Below, in pieces: positions 26,080-36,000 of a stretch of 47,235 bases of DNA. The position numbers and the translations under genes are program-made. The DNA lies in the NCBI GenBank assembly GCA_947476195.1, contig CANJPT010000019.1:1-47235 (forward strand). The letters run 5' to 3'. The stretch comes from Lewinellaceae bacterium (GTDB lineage Bacteria > Bacteroidota > Bacteroidia > Chitinophagales > Saprospiraceae). Position 1 is the first letter of the stretch. Each line of letters opens with the position of its first letter. Below the pieces are notes generated by a model that did no database searches, was not told the origin of the DNA, and was given only the letters and a program-made list of their open reading frames with translations.

Positions 26080-27255
26080 ATGCATTCTAATATCCGAATA
26101 GGCTTGTTTACCCTGTTCACCTCTTTTTTACTTGCCTCTTTTGGCCTTTCCGCACAGACCCGACCTAACCCGCTACCACCGCTGGATAGCCTGGATCTCC
26201 ACGCCATGCAATCGATATCAGGCGAACTATTTGGAATGGCCGGAAATTTAGAAGCTAGTTTCAAGGAGCTTGACGAAAAAGCCAAAGAAGGATTACTTTA
26301 TTCTCAGACACGATTAAAGGAAGCAAAAGCCGATTCCACTGTCTTAAAATTCGAGGTAGACTCCCTATCCAAAGAAGTAAAGAATGCCAAATCTTTGTCA
26401 ACAAAGAGGGCTCAACAACTTGAGCGCAGTAAAAAAGCGGCTTCGCTTGCCGGATCTTTGAGGGAGATGACCGATAGCCTGTTGTTGCGCAAAAATCTCC
26501 CGAAGGCCTGGCAGCAAATTAGCCAGCTTCATGCCGAACTTTATCCACCCGTTCCCACCGAAATGTCGGAAAATAAAGCTGTTACAGAAAAACAGCCTAT
26601 CCTTAAAAAGGATAAAAAGAAAAAAGAATCGCCAACAGACGCCTCGAATCCCAACAGCGAACCAGCTACCGATCACCCAGCCACCAATCAACCCATCAGC
26701 CAAAACAAGCGATTTGCCCAATACAACCCGGCCAAAGATGTAATGCTAAGCCCCCCTACCCCGCCCTGTAGGATCGCTTCAAGTAGTAGGGATGAGTTTT
26801 CAGGAGAGATTTCGCGTGAATTGGCAAGGGCTGAACTTTTTCGTTACACAAATCCGGTACTAAAGACTTATTTACAAGGTAAAACCCATATCATATGCGA
26901 GGCGGCACTCACCAGTTCAGGGCCAAATGCAACGCTTATCCTAACCTTCAATATCAATGACCCGAATGCGCGCAAAGCCTTTGGTCGATTGGAAAAGAAC
27001 AGTATTGCATCGTTGAAATTTCTCGATGGCAGCATGCTGGAACTTCAAAATGCGATTGCAGACGATGGCGTATTTAGCCTTGAAAATGACGCTTCCATCT
27101 TTAGAGGTCAATACCCCCTCACCCCAGAAATATTGAAAAAATTACGCCATACCGGGCTGGATAAGGTCCGCATTCTTTGGAGCAAAGGGTATGACGATTA
27201 TGACGTGCAACAGGTTGATCTTTTGATGCGTCAGGCGGAATGTTTGTTTAAATAA
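26080..27255 (+). CDS. Exported coiled-coil protein of unknown function
   Basis: The 391-residue product has a signal peptide (IGLFTLFTSFLLASFGLSAQ), a charged coiled coil at about residues 60-135 (LKEAKADSTVLKFEVDSLSK, KRAQQLERSKK) and a low-complexity Lys/Pro/Asn/Thr linker at about 160-215. A C-terminal globular part follows from about 230 (YTNPVLKTYLQGKTHIICEA ... NDPNARKAFGRLEKNSIASLKFLDGS). I do not recognise the C-terminal domain; part of it (conversion of a value to a saturating comparison such as GSMLELQNA) resembles domains in other Bacteroidota exported proteins but I cannot name it. The stop is 5 bases before the murB start, so the two are almost surely one operon. Confidence 0.75.
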   Translation: MHSNIRIGLFTLFTSFLLASFGLSAQTRPNPLPPLDSLDLHAMQSISGELFGMAGNLEASFKELDEKAKEGLLYSQTRLKEAKADSTVLKFEVDSLSKEVKNAKSLSTKRAQQLERSKKAASLAGSLREMTDSLLLRKNLPKAWQQISQLHAELYPPVPTEMSENKAVTEKQPILKKDKKKKESPTDASNPNSEPATDHPATNQPISQNKRFAQYNPAKDVMLSPPTPPCRIASSSRDEFSGEISRELARAELFRYTNPVLKTYLQGKTHIICEAALTSSGPNATLILTFNINDPNARKAFGRLEKNSIASLKFLDGSMLELQNAIADDGVFSLENDASIFRGQYPLTPEILKKLRHTGLDKVRILWSKGYDDYDVQQVDLLMRQAECLFK

Positions 27256-27260
27256 TTTAC

Positions 27261-28280
27261 ATGAAAATTCTCCAGAACGTATCTCTTCTACCCTACAACA
27301 CTTTCGGCCTCGACGTAAAGGCCGAAAATTTCGCTGAAGTCTCCAGCGTAGCTGATTTGCGGGCGAGCCTGAGTACAGGTATTCAACCGGTCTTTCTGTT
27401 AGGAGGAGGAAGCAATGTGCTTTTTACCCAGGATGTACAGGGACTGGTACTAAAAAATAAGCTACGCGGCATTCAGGTCATCCGTGAATTCAAAAACAAG
27501 GTATGGGTCGAAGTGGGTGGCGGCGAGGTGTGGCATGAATTTGTGCTTTGGGCAGTGGCGAAAGACTATGGCGGCTTGGAGAATCTAAGCCTTATTCCAG
27601 GCACTGTTGGCGCATCCCCTATTCAGAATATCGGTGCATATGGCGTGGAGTTGAAGGATGTTTTTGTGCGCTTAAAAGCCCTTAACCTAACCACTGGAAA
27701 ACTCAGGTCCTTCAATCACACCGCTTGTCAATTTGGATACCGCGACAGCATTTTCAAGCGACAGGAGAAAGGGAAATGGTGCATCACTTCGGTTGTCTTT
27801 TCCTTGCGTAAAAGCCCTCATCGTCTGAATATCTCTTATGGCGATATTTCCAAAACATTGGAATCCAGCGGAATAACAAAACCAGGCATTGATGATATCA
27901 GCCGAGCAGTAGTCCAAATCCGAACCTCCAAACTTCCGGATCAGGCCAAGATAGGTAATTGCGGTTCATTCTTTAAAAACCCGGAAACGGAACGCGCAGT
28001 GCTGGATCAGATCCTGGAAACGTACCCACAGGCGCCGCATTACCGCTTGCCTGATGGACGGGTAAAAATCCCTGCAGGCTGGCTTATTGAGCAATGTGGT
28101 TGGAAAGGCAAGCGCGTGGGCAATACCGGTTGCTACGAGCGGCAGGCGCTGGTACTGGTGAACCACGGAGGCGCTACCGGGGAAGAGGTGAAAAACCTGG
28201 CCAAAACTATTGTTGAATCTGTGGTGGAGAAGTTTGGGGTAAGGTTGGAGGCTGAGGTGAATTTTTGGCCGCTTAATTAA
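27261..28280 (+). CDS. murB: UDP-N-acetylmuramate dehydrogenase
   Basis: MurB reduces UDP-GlcNAc-enolpyruvate to UDP-MurNAc with NADPH in peptidoglycan synthesis. The 339-residue protein has the FAD-binding parts PLLGGGSNVLF-like FLLGGGSNVLFTQD and LSLIPGTVGASPIQNIGAYGVEL (split), the catalytic serine motif NCGSFFKNP and a C-terminal IPAGWLIEQCGWKGKRVG. Length and the YERQALVLVNHGGAT end fit the type I (E. coli-like) enzyme. It lies 5 bases after an exported coiled-coil protein gene and is followed by a hairpin. Essential cytoplasmic enzyme; assignment is secure. Confidence 0.96.
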   Translation: MKILQNVSLLPYNTFGLDVKAENFAEVSSVADLRASLSTGIQPVFLLGGGSNVLFTQDVQGLVLKNKLRGIQVIREFKNKVWVEVGGGEVWHEFVLWAVAKDYGGLENLSLIPGTVGASPIQNIGAYGVELKDVFVRLKALNLTTGKLRSFNHTACQFGYRDSIFKRQEKGKWCITSVVFSLRKSPHRLNISYGDISKTLESSGITKPGIDDISRAVVQIRTSKLPDQAKIGNCGSFFKNPETERAVLDQILETYPQAPHYRLPDGRVKIPAGWLIEQCGWKGKRVGNTGCYERQALVLVNHGGATGEEVKNLAKTIVESVVEKFGVRLEAEVNFWPLN

Positions 28281-28290
28281 TGGCAAAATA

Positions 28291-28321
28291 AAGCCGCCCA
28301 ATCGAAACGACTGGGCGGCTT
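28291..28321 (+). terminator. Hairpin after murB
   Basis: AAGCCGCCCA (28291-28300) pairs with TGGGCGGCTT (28312-28321). It is 10 bases after the murB stop. The T run after it is short, so it may depend on the stem alone. Confidence 0.5.
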
Positions 28322-28398
28322 ACATCCTAAGCATGATAAGAATTAACCAATTAAATCTTAGCGCTTTATAATTATGGTTTTTTTAAACCTTACTAATA

Positions 28399-28423
28399 AG
28401 GCGGTGAGCTGAAGTCACCGCCT
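28399..28423 (-). terminator. Hairpin after the 1346-residue T9SS gene
   Basis: AGGCGGTGA (28399-28407) pairs with TCACCGCCT (28415-28423). On the minus strand it comes 14 bases after the stop of the T9SS gene and is followed by TTATTAG and, further on, a T-rich stretch. Confidence 0.5.
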
Positions 28424-28437
28424 CACAAACACCGAAT

Positions 28438-31400
28438 TTACTTCTTGATGACCTTCGCAGTCAATGGCTTAGCCAATCCTTTGACCCATAGGAAGTAGGT
28501 ACCAGCGGGTTGATTATCCAAAATAACCATACTACGCAAGGTATTGTCCCAACGGACCAGACGAGCCGTCTGAACCAATTTACCCTTTATGTCATACACT
28601 TCGCATAGGAGCGACTGCTCCCCATGCAGTGCTGGCATTTCAAGCGTTGCCATACCACTGGTCGGATTTGGCGATACTTTCAGGCTGCGCAATTGACTGG
28701 GTTCTGTCGTGCCTACTGTACACAGATCAACAAATATCTCCGAATTGCATCCATTGGCATCGATACAATAGACCGTATAAAAACCAACACTTAAATTGTT
28801 AAACACTGAGTCTGACTGGAAATCTACCCCATTCAGGCTGAACTGGAAAGGTGCCTTCCCATTGGAAGGGGATGCTATTATATTACCCATATTATTTCCC
28901 GGGCACTCAATTGTTGCTGCTACCAGGAAGCCTGAACATTGTTCATCTGTGCAGAAAGGAGAAGTTATTTCAGCTCCAAAGTTGCCTCCTGAATAAGTCC
29001 AGTATGAACCTCCGGCAGGCGATAAAATATCGACCATCCCGCCATCCATGCCGTCGCCAGCCGAATCGTACAAGTGGAACACATAACATTTTCCCTTTTC
29101 GAGGCATATTTCGTCAGAATAAAAACCATGCGCTTCTGCGTAAGGGCCACCAGAAGCCACTACATTATTTGATACATCTCGTAAATCCCAGGTGTTCTGG
29201 TCTGGGTTCTGGTTTGGACTAAAGATTAATTGAACCGGGTATCCATCTGGCGAGATTGTGAAAGCATTACTTCCATCGTCGTTTGCGGGTTGTTCGTCTT
29301 CACCCTGACCATCCACATTGGTGAGGTCTACAGAGACCGTGTTTACGCCAAATTGAAGGCCTTGTACAAAAATGTTTATCTCTGTGGATTCGTCGGGCAA
29401 AAGGGTTGCCGTGTATGGAACCGCAGGCTGAGGCACTCCATTGGCAACTATTTGAGCATCGAAGGTATGATTGTTACCCAGACCATTGTTTCGGACTGTA
29501 ATTCCGATAAAGGCAAAAGCTGTATCGGCACAGGCCTGTATCGGGCGAATGCTGGTGATCTCCAAATCCCGGTTTGGCCGGTTTCTGACTATAACATGGA
29601 TCGTATCATTGGAAACCTTTTGATCCCCGGCAATGGTGGTGCTAAGTTCAAAATTGTAGACTCCCCCAAGTAAACTAAGGTCTTCGGTAGTCGCAAACGT
29701 ATGATCAATGGTAGCACTGGTAGCTACAACTCCTGGATGTACTTCCGTATTCCAGGGCCCGCCGTTCAAGCGATAGGCTACCTGGATACCAGACTGGTCC
29801 GTAAGACCAAAATTGCGAAAACGAACTTTGATCGGTTCGGCAGAAGAAAGGTTCGCACCAGAAACCGGCGATTCCAAGCCCAATGCCCCTACGTCAATTT
29901 GCTGTCGGATAGGCGTGCAGATGTTGAATACCTGCGGGTCCTGAGTGGCTGAGGTAGCTTCCACAATCACTTTCCCGAAAATATCGTATAAACGGAAATG
30001 GCCCTGCCAGTTAAAAGTAGAAGACTTTAATACCACTTTATAGCAAGTGTTGTCATCACTACAAATTTGGGCAAAGGTCTGTCCTGCGCTCATTTCACCA
30101 AAAGTAAGCACCAGATCTGATAGATTTCGCAATTCCCAGGACAGCACCCCAGTAGTCGTTTGAGCCTCCGCGATCAGGAAGGTACCGTCGAGGTTTCCGG
30201 TAAATTTGATGGGGGCTAAACTGTCGTTTGAGGTACGCTCGTCCAGTAAGCCATTAGGCATTGTGGTAAATATTTTCAGGCCATTGAGGCCATTTTTAAT
30301 ACCCGTGGCATGAAGATCAATGGTATCTTTTGCTCCAGCAGCCAGGTTACCCGTCCAGTCGTAAACATTGAACGCCTGGTTATTGATACGCCAGTGGACT
30401 TTTGCACTATGCATTGGAAGCCCGGAAGCGTTTTTGATAATAATACCGAAATCAGTTTCAGAACCACACACAAGACCAGGAAGGTTATATTTGCCCACTG
30501 CAGCCACGTCATTAGAAGTCAGTTTTTGTACAATGGCATCCAGGGTATCATTTCGGGTAAACTGATCTGGCGTAAAGTGGGTAATGATCCGAATGTGATA
30601 GTCAACACCTACCGCTGGCATATCCACCGTAGCTGCAAAGGTAAAATCCGCACCCTTTCCTGGCAGAATTGTATCAGGGACATTCTCAGTCGCAACAAGG
30701 GTTCCATCCAAGAATACCGAAGCAGAAATTCCTGTTGCATCAACCAAGCCACTGTTGTAAATTTTAACTTTTACCTGTTCGCCATTCCCCAATAAGGCTG
30801 AAGCTGTAGGCGAAAGCAGGCTTAAAGGCTTAATATCATAGGTATCAACCTGCATTTTGAATGAGCCAATGCGCGTGCTCCAGTTCAGCCCGGCTGGCTG
30901 GTATTCGCCAGTAAACCAGAACGTTCGGCCATCCTCCGGGTCTACACTCATGTTGCTGTAATCACCCCAACGCTGATCACCGTGGCTTTGCCCACCAGCG
31001 GCCAGTGTATATTCTTCAATTGGCATGTCACCCGGCGGGTCGGAAATGCGCCTTCCGGTAATGTATAGCCCGGGATTGAGGAATTGGCTTGCGCCCGTAT
31101 ATCCTAGGGCTATATTTCCAGCCTCATCCGAACAGATGGTACCCATAAAGCGGTTGGTCACAAGATCAGGTGCGTATGTACCTTCCTGATAAAGTTGCCA
31201 GTCTGAGCCGCCTTGTTTGCGAAGTTCGTACCAGCGTACTGCGGCGTCTCCTCCTACACCAACCTGTCCCGAGACATCGGAGACGTGGTTAAAGACTACA
31301 GACTCATACGTCCCGAAATTACGGTACGCTGCTCGATACATAATGATATTCTCTAACGCTGTGATTCGCGGTGCATTGGGGTCTGGTTGTTCAATACAGT

Positions 31401-32478
31401 CAAAAAGACCGGTAAAGCACACCGTTGTTTCAAAAGGCGTCGGGAATATTTTGTCCGGACCCGTAAGACTGCTTTGTCCCGGATTGGCCCAGTCCACATC
31501 CACTTTCCAGATCTGTAAATGATCCTGTCCACCATCCCAGCCATTATCGTATACCCGAAAAATATACTCCGGGCTACCAGCAGGCGGGGGCAGGCCACCA
31601 TCCCAATCTGCCCCTGTAGCAGGCTGATAGGCAATAGCCTGATAATTGGGCATCACAAAGCGGTAGATGTCAAAAGTCGGTTCACCAGCTAAGATGGCAT
31701 CCCGCTTCAGTGCGTAGCCAGAGCATTCGTTTCCGCCATTGATCTCGTTTACCGTAATAAAATAGGCATTAGGCCAAACATATAATTTGGGGTAATCACC
31801 AAAGCCAAGGGTCTGGAAACGGTATGCTTTCCAGCCACCAGTTGGGTCGCTGTTGTCAGAAATCGCAATCAGCAATTCATTGGTGAAAAAGCCCTGCAGT
31901 TCCATGATTAGCCAGCGCTCTGCATCCTGGTCATATTGCACAATAGGATCGCCAATGCTGCCTGAGTTAACCTGGTTCCAAATAGTAGTACTAAGGATAG
32001 GCCCGAGCACAGACTGTCCAGTCACTTTGTCCCACATTTGCAACCATGAGCCGCCACTGGAGGAATTGGTCATCTGAACATAGTGATTTTTACCAATATC
32101 GCCGGTAGGGTCTGGAGGAGATACCCCACCGTTGTCTGAAATACCTTCAAAGTTTAAACCCGGAATGATCTCTGGCCCGCCTTCCCGACTGCCTGCACTG
32201 TTTTTAGCCAGCGGATCGCCCCCAATGGGTGTTGGGTTTGGGTTATTTAACTTATTGGCAAAGAAGTAGTTTCGTTTATATGCCAACTTCCTTGGTATGT
32301 GATCAGGTACCGCAGTTAATGGCTTTAGATCACGTAAGGAAGGGATACTCCCCAAAAACTGGCCTTTAGATACCGTTGGCGGATAGGACTGTGGCGGATC
32401 GTCTTGCCGGATCGTCTTTTGGGCTAAAAGAGTGGTCATTAAAGACCAAATAAAGCAAATTGTAAGAATCTGTTTCAT
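28438..32478 (-). CDS. Very large T9SS-secreted protein with CARDB-like domains
   Basis: The start is the ATG at 32476-32478, giving a signal peptide MKQILTICFIWSLMTTLLAQ; a frame opening 20 codons further upstream lacks a signal. The 1346-residue protein has an N-terminal domain (about residues 100-560) with the motif SPPDPTGDIGKNHYVQMTN and repeated WxxW and Asp-rich loops, resembling propeller-like secreted domains. Several CARDB-like Ig modules follow (DIKPLSLLSPTASALLGNGE; DVGALGLESPVSG; DLEITSIRPI, with N-D-T/S-N-D repeats ending each). Next come two short modules seen in Bacteroidota secreted proteins (TWDLRDVSNNVVASGGPYAE, LYDSAGDGMDGG) and a type A sorting tail (LKVSPNPTSGMATLEM ... 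PAGTYFLWVKG). It is expected at the cell surface; function unknown. Confidence 0.88.
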   Translation of the reverse strand: MKQILTICFIWSLMTTLLAQKTIRQDDPPQSYPPTVSKGQFLGSIPSLRDLKPLTAVPDHIPRKLAYKRNYFFANKLNNPNPTPIGGDPLAKNSAGSREGGPEIIPGLNFEGISDNGGVSPPDPTGDIGKNHYVQMTNSSSGGSWLQMWDKVTGQSVLGPILSTTIWNQVNSGSIGDPIVQYDQDAERWLIMELQGFFTNELLIAISDNSDPTGGWKAYRFQTLGFGDYPKLYVWPNAYFITVNEINGGNECSGYALKRDAILAGEPTFDIYRFVMPNYQAIAYQPATGADWDGGLPPPAGSPEYIFRVYDNGWDGGQDHLQIWKVDVDWANPGQSSLTGPDKIFPTPFETTVCFTGLFDCIEQPDPNAPRITALENIIMYRAAYRNFGTYESVVFNHVSDVSGQVGVGGDAAVRWYELRKQGGSDWQLYQEGTYAPDLVTNRFMGTICSDEAGNIALGYTGASQFLNPGLYITGRRISDPPGDMPIEEYTLAAGGQSHGDQRWGDYSNMSVDPEDGRTFWFTGEYQPAGLNWSTRIGSFKMQVDTYDIKPLSLLSPTASALLGNGEQVKVKIYNSGLVDATGISASVFLDGTLVATENVPDTILPGKGADFTFAATVDMPAVGVDYHIRIITHFTPDQFTRNDTLDAIVQKLTSNDVAAVGKYNLPGLVCGSETDFGIIIKNASGLPMHSAKVHWRINNQAFNVYDWTGNLAAGAKDTIDLHATGIKNGLNGLKIFTTMPNGLLDERTSNDSLAPIKFTGNLDGTFLIAEAQTTTGVLSWELRNLSDLVLTFGEMSAGQTFAQICSDDNTCYKVVLKSSTFNWQGHFRLYDIFGKVIVEATSATQDPQVFNICTPIRQQIDVGALGLESPVSGANLSSAEPIKVRFRNFGLTDQSGIQVAYRLNGGPWNTEVHPGVVATSATIDHTFATTEDLSLLGGVYNFELSTTIAGDQKVSNDTIHVIVRNRPNRDLEITSIRPIQACADTAFAFIGITVRNNGLGNNHTFDAQIVANGVPQPAVPYTATLLPDESTEINIFVQGLQFGVNTVSVDLTNVDGQGEDEQPANDDGSNAFTISPDGYPVQLIFSPNQNPDQNTWDLRDVSNNVVASGGPYAEAHGFYSDEICLEKGKCYVFHLYDSAGDGMDGGMVDILSPAGGSYWTYSGGNFGAEITSPFCTDEQCSGFLVAATIECPGNNMGNIIASPSNGKAPFQFSLNGVDFQSDSVFNNLSVGFYTVYCIDANGCNSEIFVDLCTVGTTEPSQLRSLKVSPNPTSGMATLEMPALHGEQSLLCEVYDIKGKLVQTARLVRWDNTLRSMVILDNQPAGTYFLWVKGLAKPLTAKVIKK

Positions 32479-32550
32479 GCAATTGAAATAAGATGATATA
32501 AGTCTTTGGAAAAAAAGGGGGGCTAATCTGACAGGCAATCATTTGAGCCG

Positions 32551-32558
32551 ACAATGTA
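32551..32558 (-). promoter_or_regulatory. Possible -7 element for the 1346-residue T9SS gene
   Basis: On the minus strand it reads TACATTGT, followed by CGGCTCAAATG. The same arrangement (TACATTAG, CGGCTCAAATG) precedes the carboxylase gene at 38289-38310. It lies 72 bases before the start codon. Confidence 0.35.
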
Positions 32559-32640
32559 TGGGGAAAAATTGGGGCATTGGTATAGGATTTTGGTAAAACG
32601 TCGCCTATTGGCTTTCCTTGCGAAATGATCTTTTACAAAA

Positions 32641-32676
32641 AATGGTTGCCTTCGACCAGCGTCGGAGACAACCATT
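32641..32676. repeat. Strong intergenic hairpin
   Basis: AATGGTTG (32641-32648) pairs with CAACCATT (32669-32676), continued inside by CTT/GAG (with one G-T pair) and CGAC/GTCG around the loop CAGC. One mismatch breaks the stem. It lies mid-gap between divergent genes, so it may be a small RNA part, a protein binding site or an element remnant. Confidence 0.6.
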
Positions 32677-32968
32677 GCAAAATTTTAAGCTCCAAAGGCA
32701 CCATGAAGGCAAATTTTGGATTACTGGTATCAGATTTGAGCCTAAAAAGCGAGTCGTTTGGCATAAAGGCTTCCTTAGATGTATCGAGCGAAACCATAAA
32801 AAAAGTTTGAAGTTACAATGCCCAGTAAGCGTTTTGAGGAATGAAAACAATCCGTTGATACTGCATTATATTGTGCGAAAATCACCCAAATAGGTAGGAC
32901 TACTCCATAGAAATATTCGGGTGGCCGACATATCCTCATATTTCAACCAAGAGCTCAAAAAGCTTCAT

Positions 32969-32976
32969 TATATTTG
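32969..32976 (+). promoter_or_regulatory. -7 promoter element for the 1201-residue T9SS gene
   Basis: TATATTTG is an exact TAnnTTTG match, 43 bases before the ATG at 33020. The same octamer precedes the barnase-like gene. Confidence 0.5.
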
Positions 32977-33019
32977 TCCTATCGTCTCCGGATAACATCT
33001 CAACTATCTTAATCATCCT

Positions 33020-36000
33020 ATGTATTCAATACCCAGAAGAGCCCTGTTTGTAATGGCTATTATTTTGCACAATACCTTGGTGTTTTGCCAAACGCCCGAT
33101 TGTCCTACCCAAACTTTTTTCAAAACCTACGGCTCTGAAACCCAGACTGAAATCGGAACGGTACTCACAAAGAGCGGTGACGGTAATTTGTACCTCGCTG
33201 GCCGCAATGTGACCAAAACCTTTATTCAAAAAATAAGCCTGGCAGGCGAGGTGATTTGGATGCGCGAGTTTCGAATCAACCCCTTTGAGCCCATTACACC
33301 CATTCAGATATTTGAAGACTCGGAAGGTATGATTGTTGGTTGTGGCACCCAAACCCAGTTTGCGGGTGCTACCCGAGGATTTGTTTTCCGCTACGACCCC
33401 GTGTCCAATTTGTTTTTATGGGCACATCCTATCTCGAGCAGTAATCCTTTAGCTGGCGGAATTTTGGAAAAAGCAATCGGGGGCAATTTTATCTATTATC
33501 AAAATTCTGTATTATCAGATGGCGAAACGGACATAGAAATCCTTGAATTACAAAGGGCTACTGGTAATATCCTACCTGCATTCGCCAGCCGTTACGAGCA
33601 TATCTCCTACGACGTGATGACAAAGATGGTCATGGTGAATGGGGCACTCTACGGCCTTGGCTCAGTGGAAGGGCGTGACAGTTTCAATAACACCGCCAGA
33701 CGATTGATGCTTGCGCGTTTTGACCCTTTGAATGGATCACCTGTTTGGGCTCAGTTGAGTCATGATGATACGACCGCTCAAAGTGATTTCATCGCCCGCG
33801 ACCTCTTAGCCGACAGCAATACACTGGTGGCTGCCTACCTTGTGGATGAAGACATACACGAACCACCACCCCCTGGCAATTCATTTCCAAACGTGATCCA
33901 CCTTCAAAAAACTGACTTGGACGGAAATATCCTTTGGGTCAAAAAATATGATTTGAACACCACGGCTTTGAGGGTTATTTCTGTGGCTGACGGATATGTT
34001 TTGTCAGGTCAACGAGTCAACAACAGCAAATACTTCGTTTTTAAAGTAAACAAGGATGGTGCGTTTATCTGGGGCAAAAACCTTTCTTATGGACCAAACG
34101 CATCCCCGAATACGACTGCGTTAGGGCCCGATCAATCCGTGGCGGTGGCCGACTCCTTGTATTTTACAGGGGTGGCAACCACTGGATTTGGCGATGTTCT
34201 TTTATGGAAAATGCTTGCCGACGGTTCGATGGCTGACTCTTGTGGATATGTTGACAGCCTGGTGCTTGAAGCGATTGACATTCAAAATCCGGTAACCACA
34301 CCGATCGACCTACTGCAACTTATTAGCTCTACTGCCGCCGCCAATTCCATGGTACCCTGGACGACCAATACCTTGGAGGAGCATTTGATCTGCCCAGATT
34401 GTACCATACCTAACCCTTGCCCAGCGGGAAATGACTTTATTATTGACCTCAAAAGCATTGCCTGTTCGGGTAACTCCGTGAACATGGAACTCAGCATTTG
34501 CGAGTTGGCCGGCGGAATGCTTCCTGATCTGAGTATCACTTTTTATGATGGCAACCCATACATCCAAGGTGCCGATAAAATAGGAATTTATAATTACAAT
34601 TCCTCTAATCCGGACAGCTGTGCCACGATCCAATTGGTGAATCTGGAAAATCAGTTTGGAACAAATGCCGTGCAAAATGGCTTTCAAATTTTTGCTGTTG
34701 TAAATGACCTCGGTAGCACCAACACCCCATTTTTACCCAACAATTTCCCGCTCTCTGATATCGAGGAATGCAATTATTTCAATAACCTGGACAGTATAAC
34801 CGTCCAATTGCCTGTGGCGCCCAAACTCAATCTGGGCCTGGATCAGCTCATTTGCTCAAACGAATTTGCGCTCATCAATGCAGGGCCCGGGTTTATTAAA
34901 TACCAATGGTCTAATGGTGCCAGCACACAATCCATCAACACTTCTTTCGCCGGCCTGTATTACATAACAGCTACGGATGCATGTGGCTTTCAACAACTTG
35001 ATACCGTCAAAATTCAGGTTAGGCAAACGCCTTTTTGGGTAGAGAACGCTTCGTTTTGTCCTGGAAAATCGGTCACTGTCCGAGGGTTCACTTTCAATCA
35101 AGCAGGCACTTTCCAAAAATTCATTCCTGGTATAGGGAACGATTGTGACACCTCCACTACATTTTTCATTACCCAGCTTCCCTATGAAGAGCGGATACAG
35201 GTGGTTTACTTCTGCCCTTATGAGACTGTCACGATCAATGGCATAGATTATCAAGACTCAGGATTGGTTCTTGACACGGTTTCATCTGCGGTCACCTGTG
35301 ATACCATTGTGTATTATTTGCTGAATCAGCTTCCTTTTCCTTTCCGAAATTTCCACTTTGATATCTGTCCAGGCAGCTCTGTGACCTTTAATGGGCAAGT
35401 ATACACGGAGCCTATTTCTTTCACAGATACCTTGCTTAGCTCTGGCATAGGATGTGATACGATAGCACATGTTTCGATTGCCTATTTGCCCATCCATGAG
35501 GTAAGTAAACTCCTTACGTTCTGTCCAGGCACCTCCGTCGAGATTGACGGGCAATTTTACACCCAACCCGGTGTGGTTACTGGTATGGTACCATCCAGCA
35601 CAGGCGGATGCGATACGCTCGTAACCTATACCCTGCAATATCTTACGCCGCCACCATCGACCTTGAGTCTGGCTTGTCCTGCCAATATGAACGTCGCCAC
35701 TACACCCGGAACAGGACCGATTCCAGTGGTATATGATTTGCCTGTTGCTTCAAGTAACTGTTTATGTCCCGGGAATACACTGAGTCTGACCAACGGCCCG
35801 GCCTCAGGAGCACTTTTCACAGTAGGCAATACCCAGGTATGCTATAAAGCAAAAGACAACTGTGGTTCAATAGCCACTTGTTGCTTCACGGTGACTGTGC
35901 GCGAAGAACTTCCTTGCGATACAAAAACCAATGGATGCATTCGATACGACCTGCTTGGCATAACGGCTGATGCGCAACAACGCCGAACCTATTACATCCG

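Larger units (their letters stand above)
32479..33019. other. Divergent intergenic region between two T9SS genes
   Basis: This 541-base gap holds a leader motif shared with the carboxylase gene (32540-32561), a strong hairpin at 32641-32676 and a promoter element at 32969-32976. Overlapping short frames at 32605-32893 have no signals or recognisable composition, and I do not call them genes. Confidence 0.5.

Noticed and set aside
32618-32893. Basic 91-codon frame in the divergent gap
   Set aside because: It starts with TTG, overlaps two other short frames and a strong hairpin, and shows no motif.
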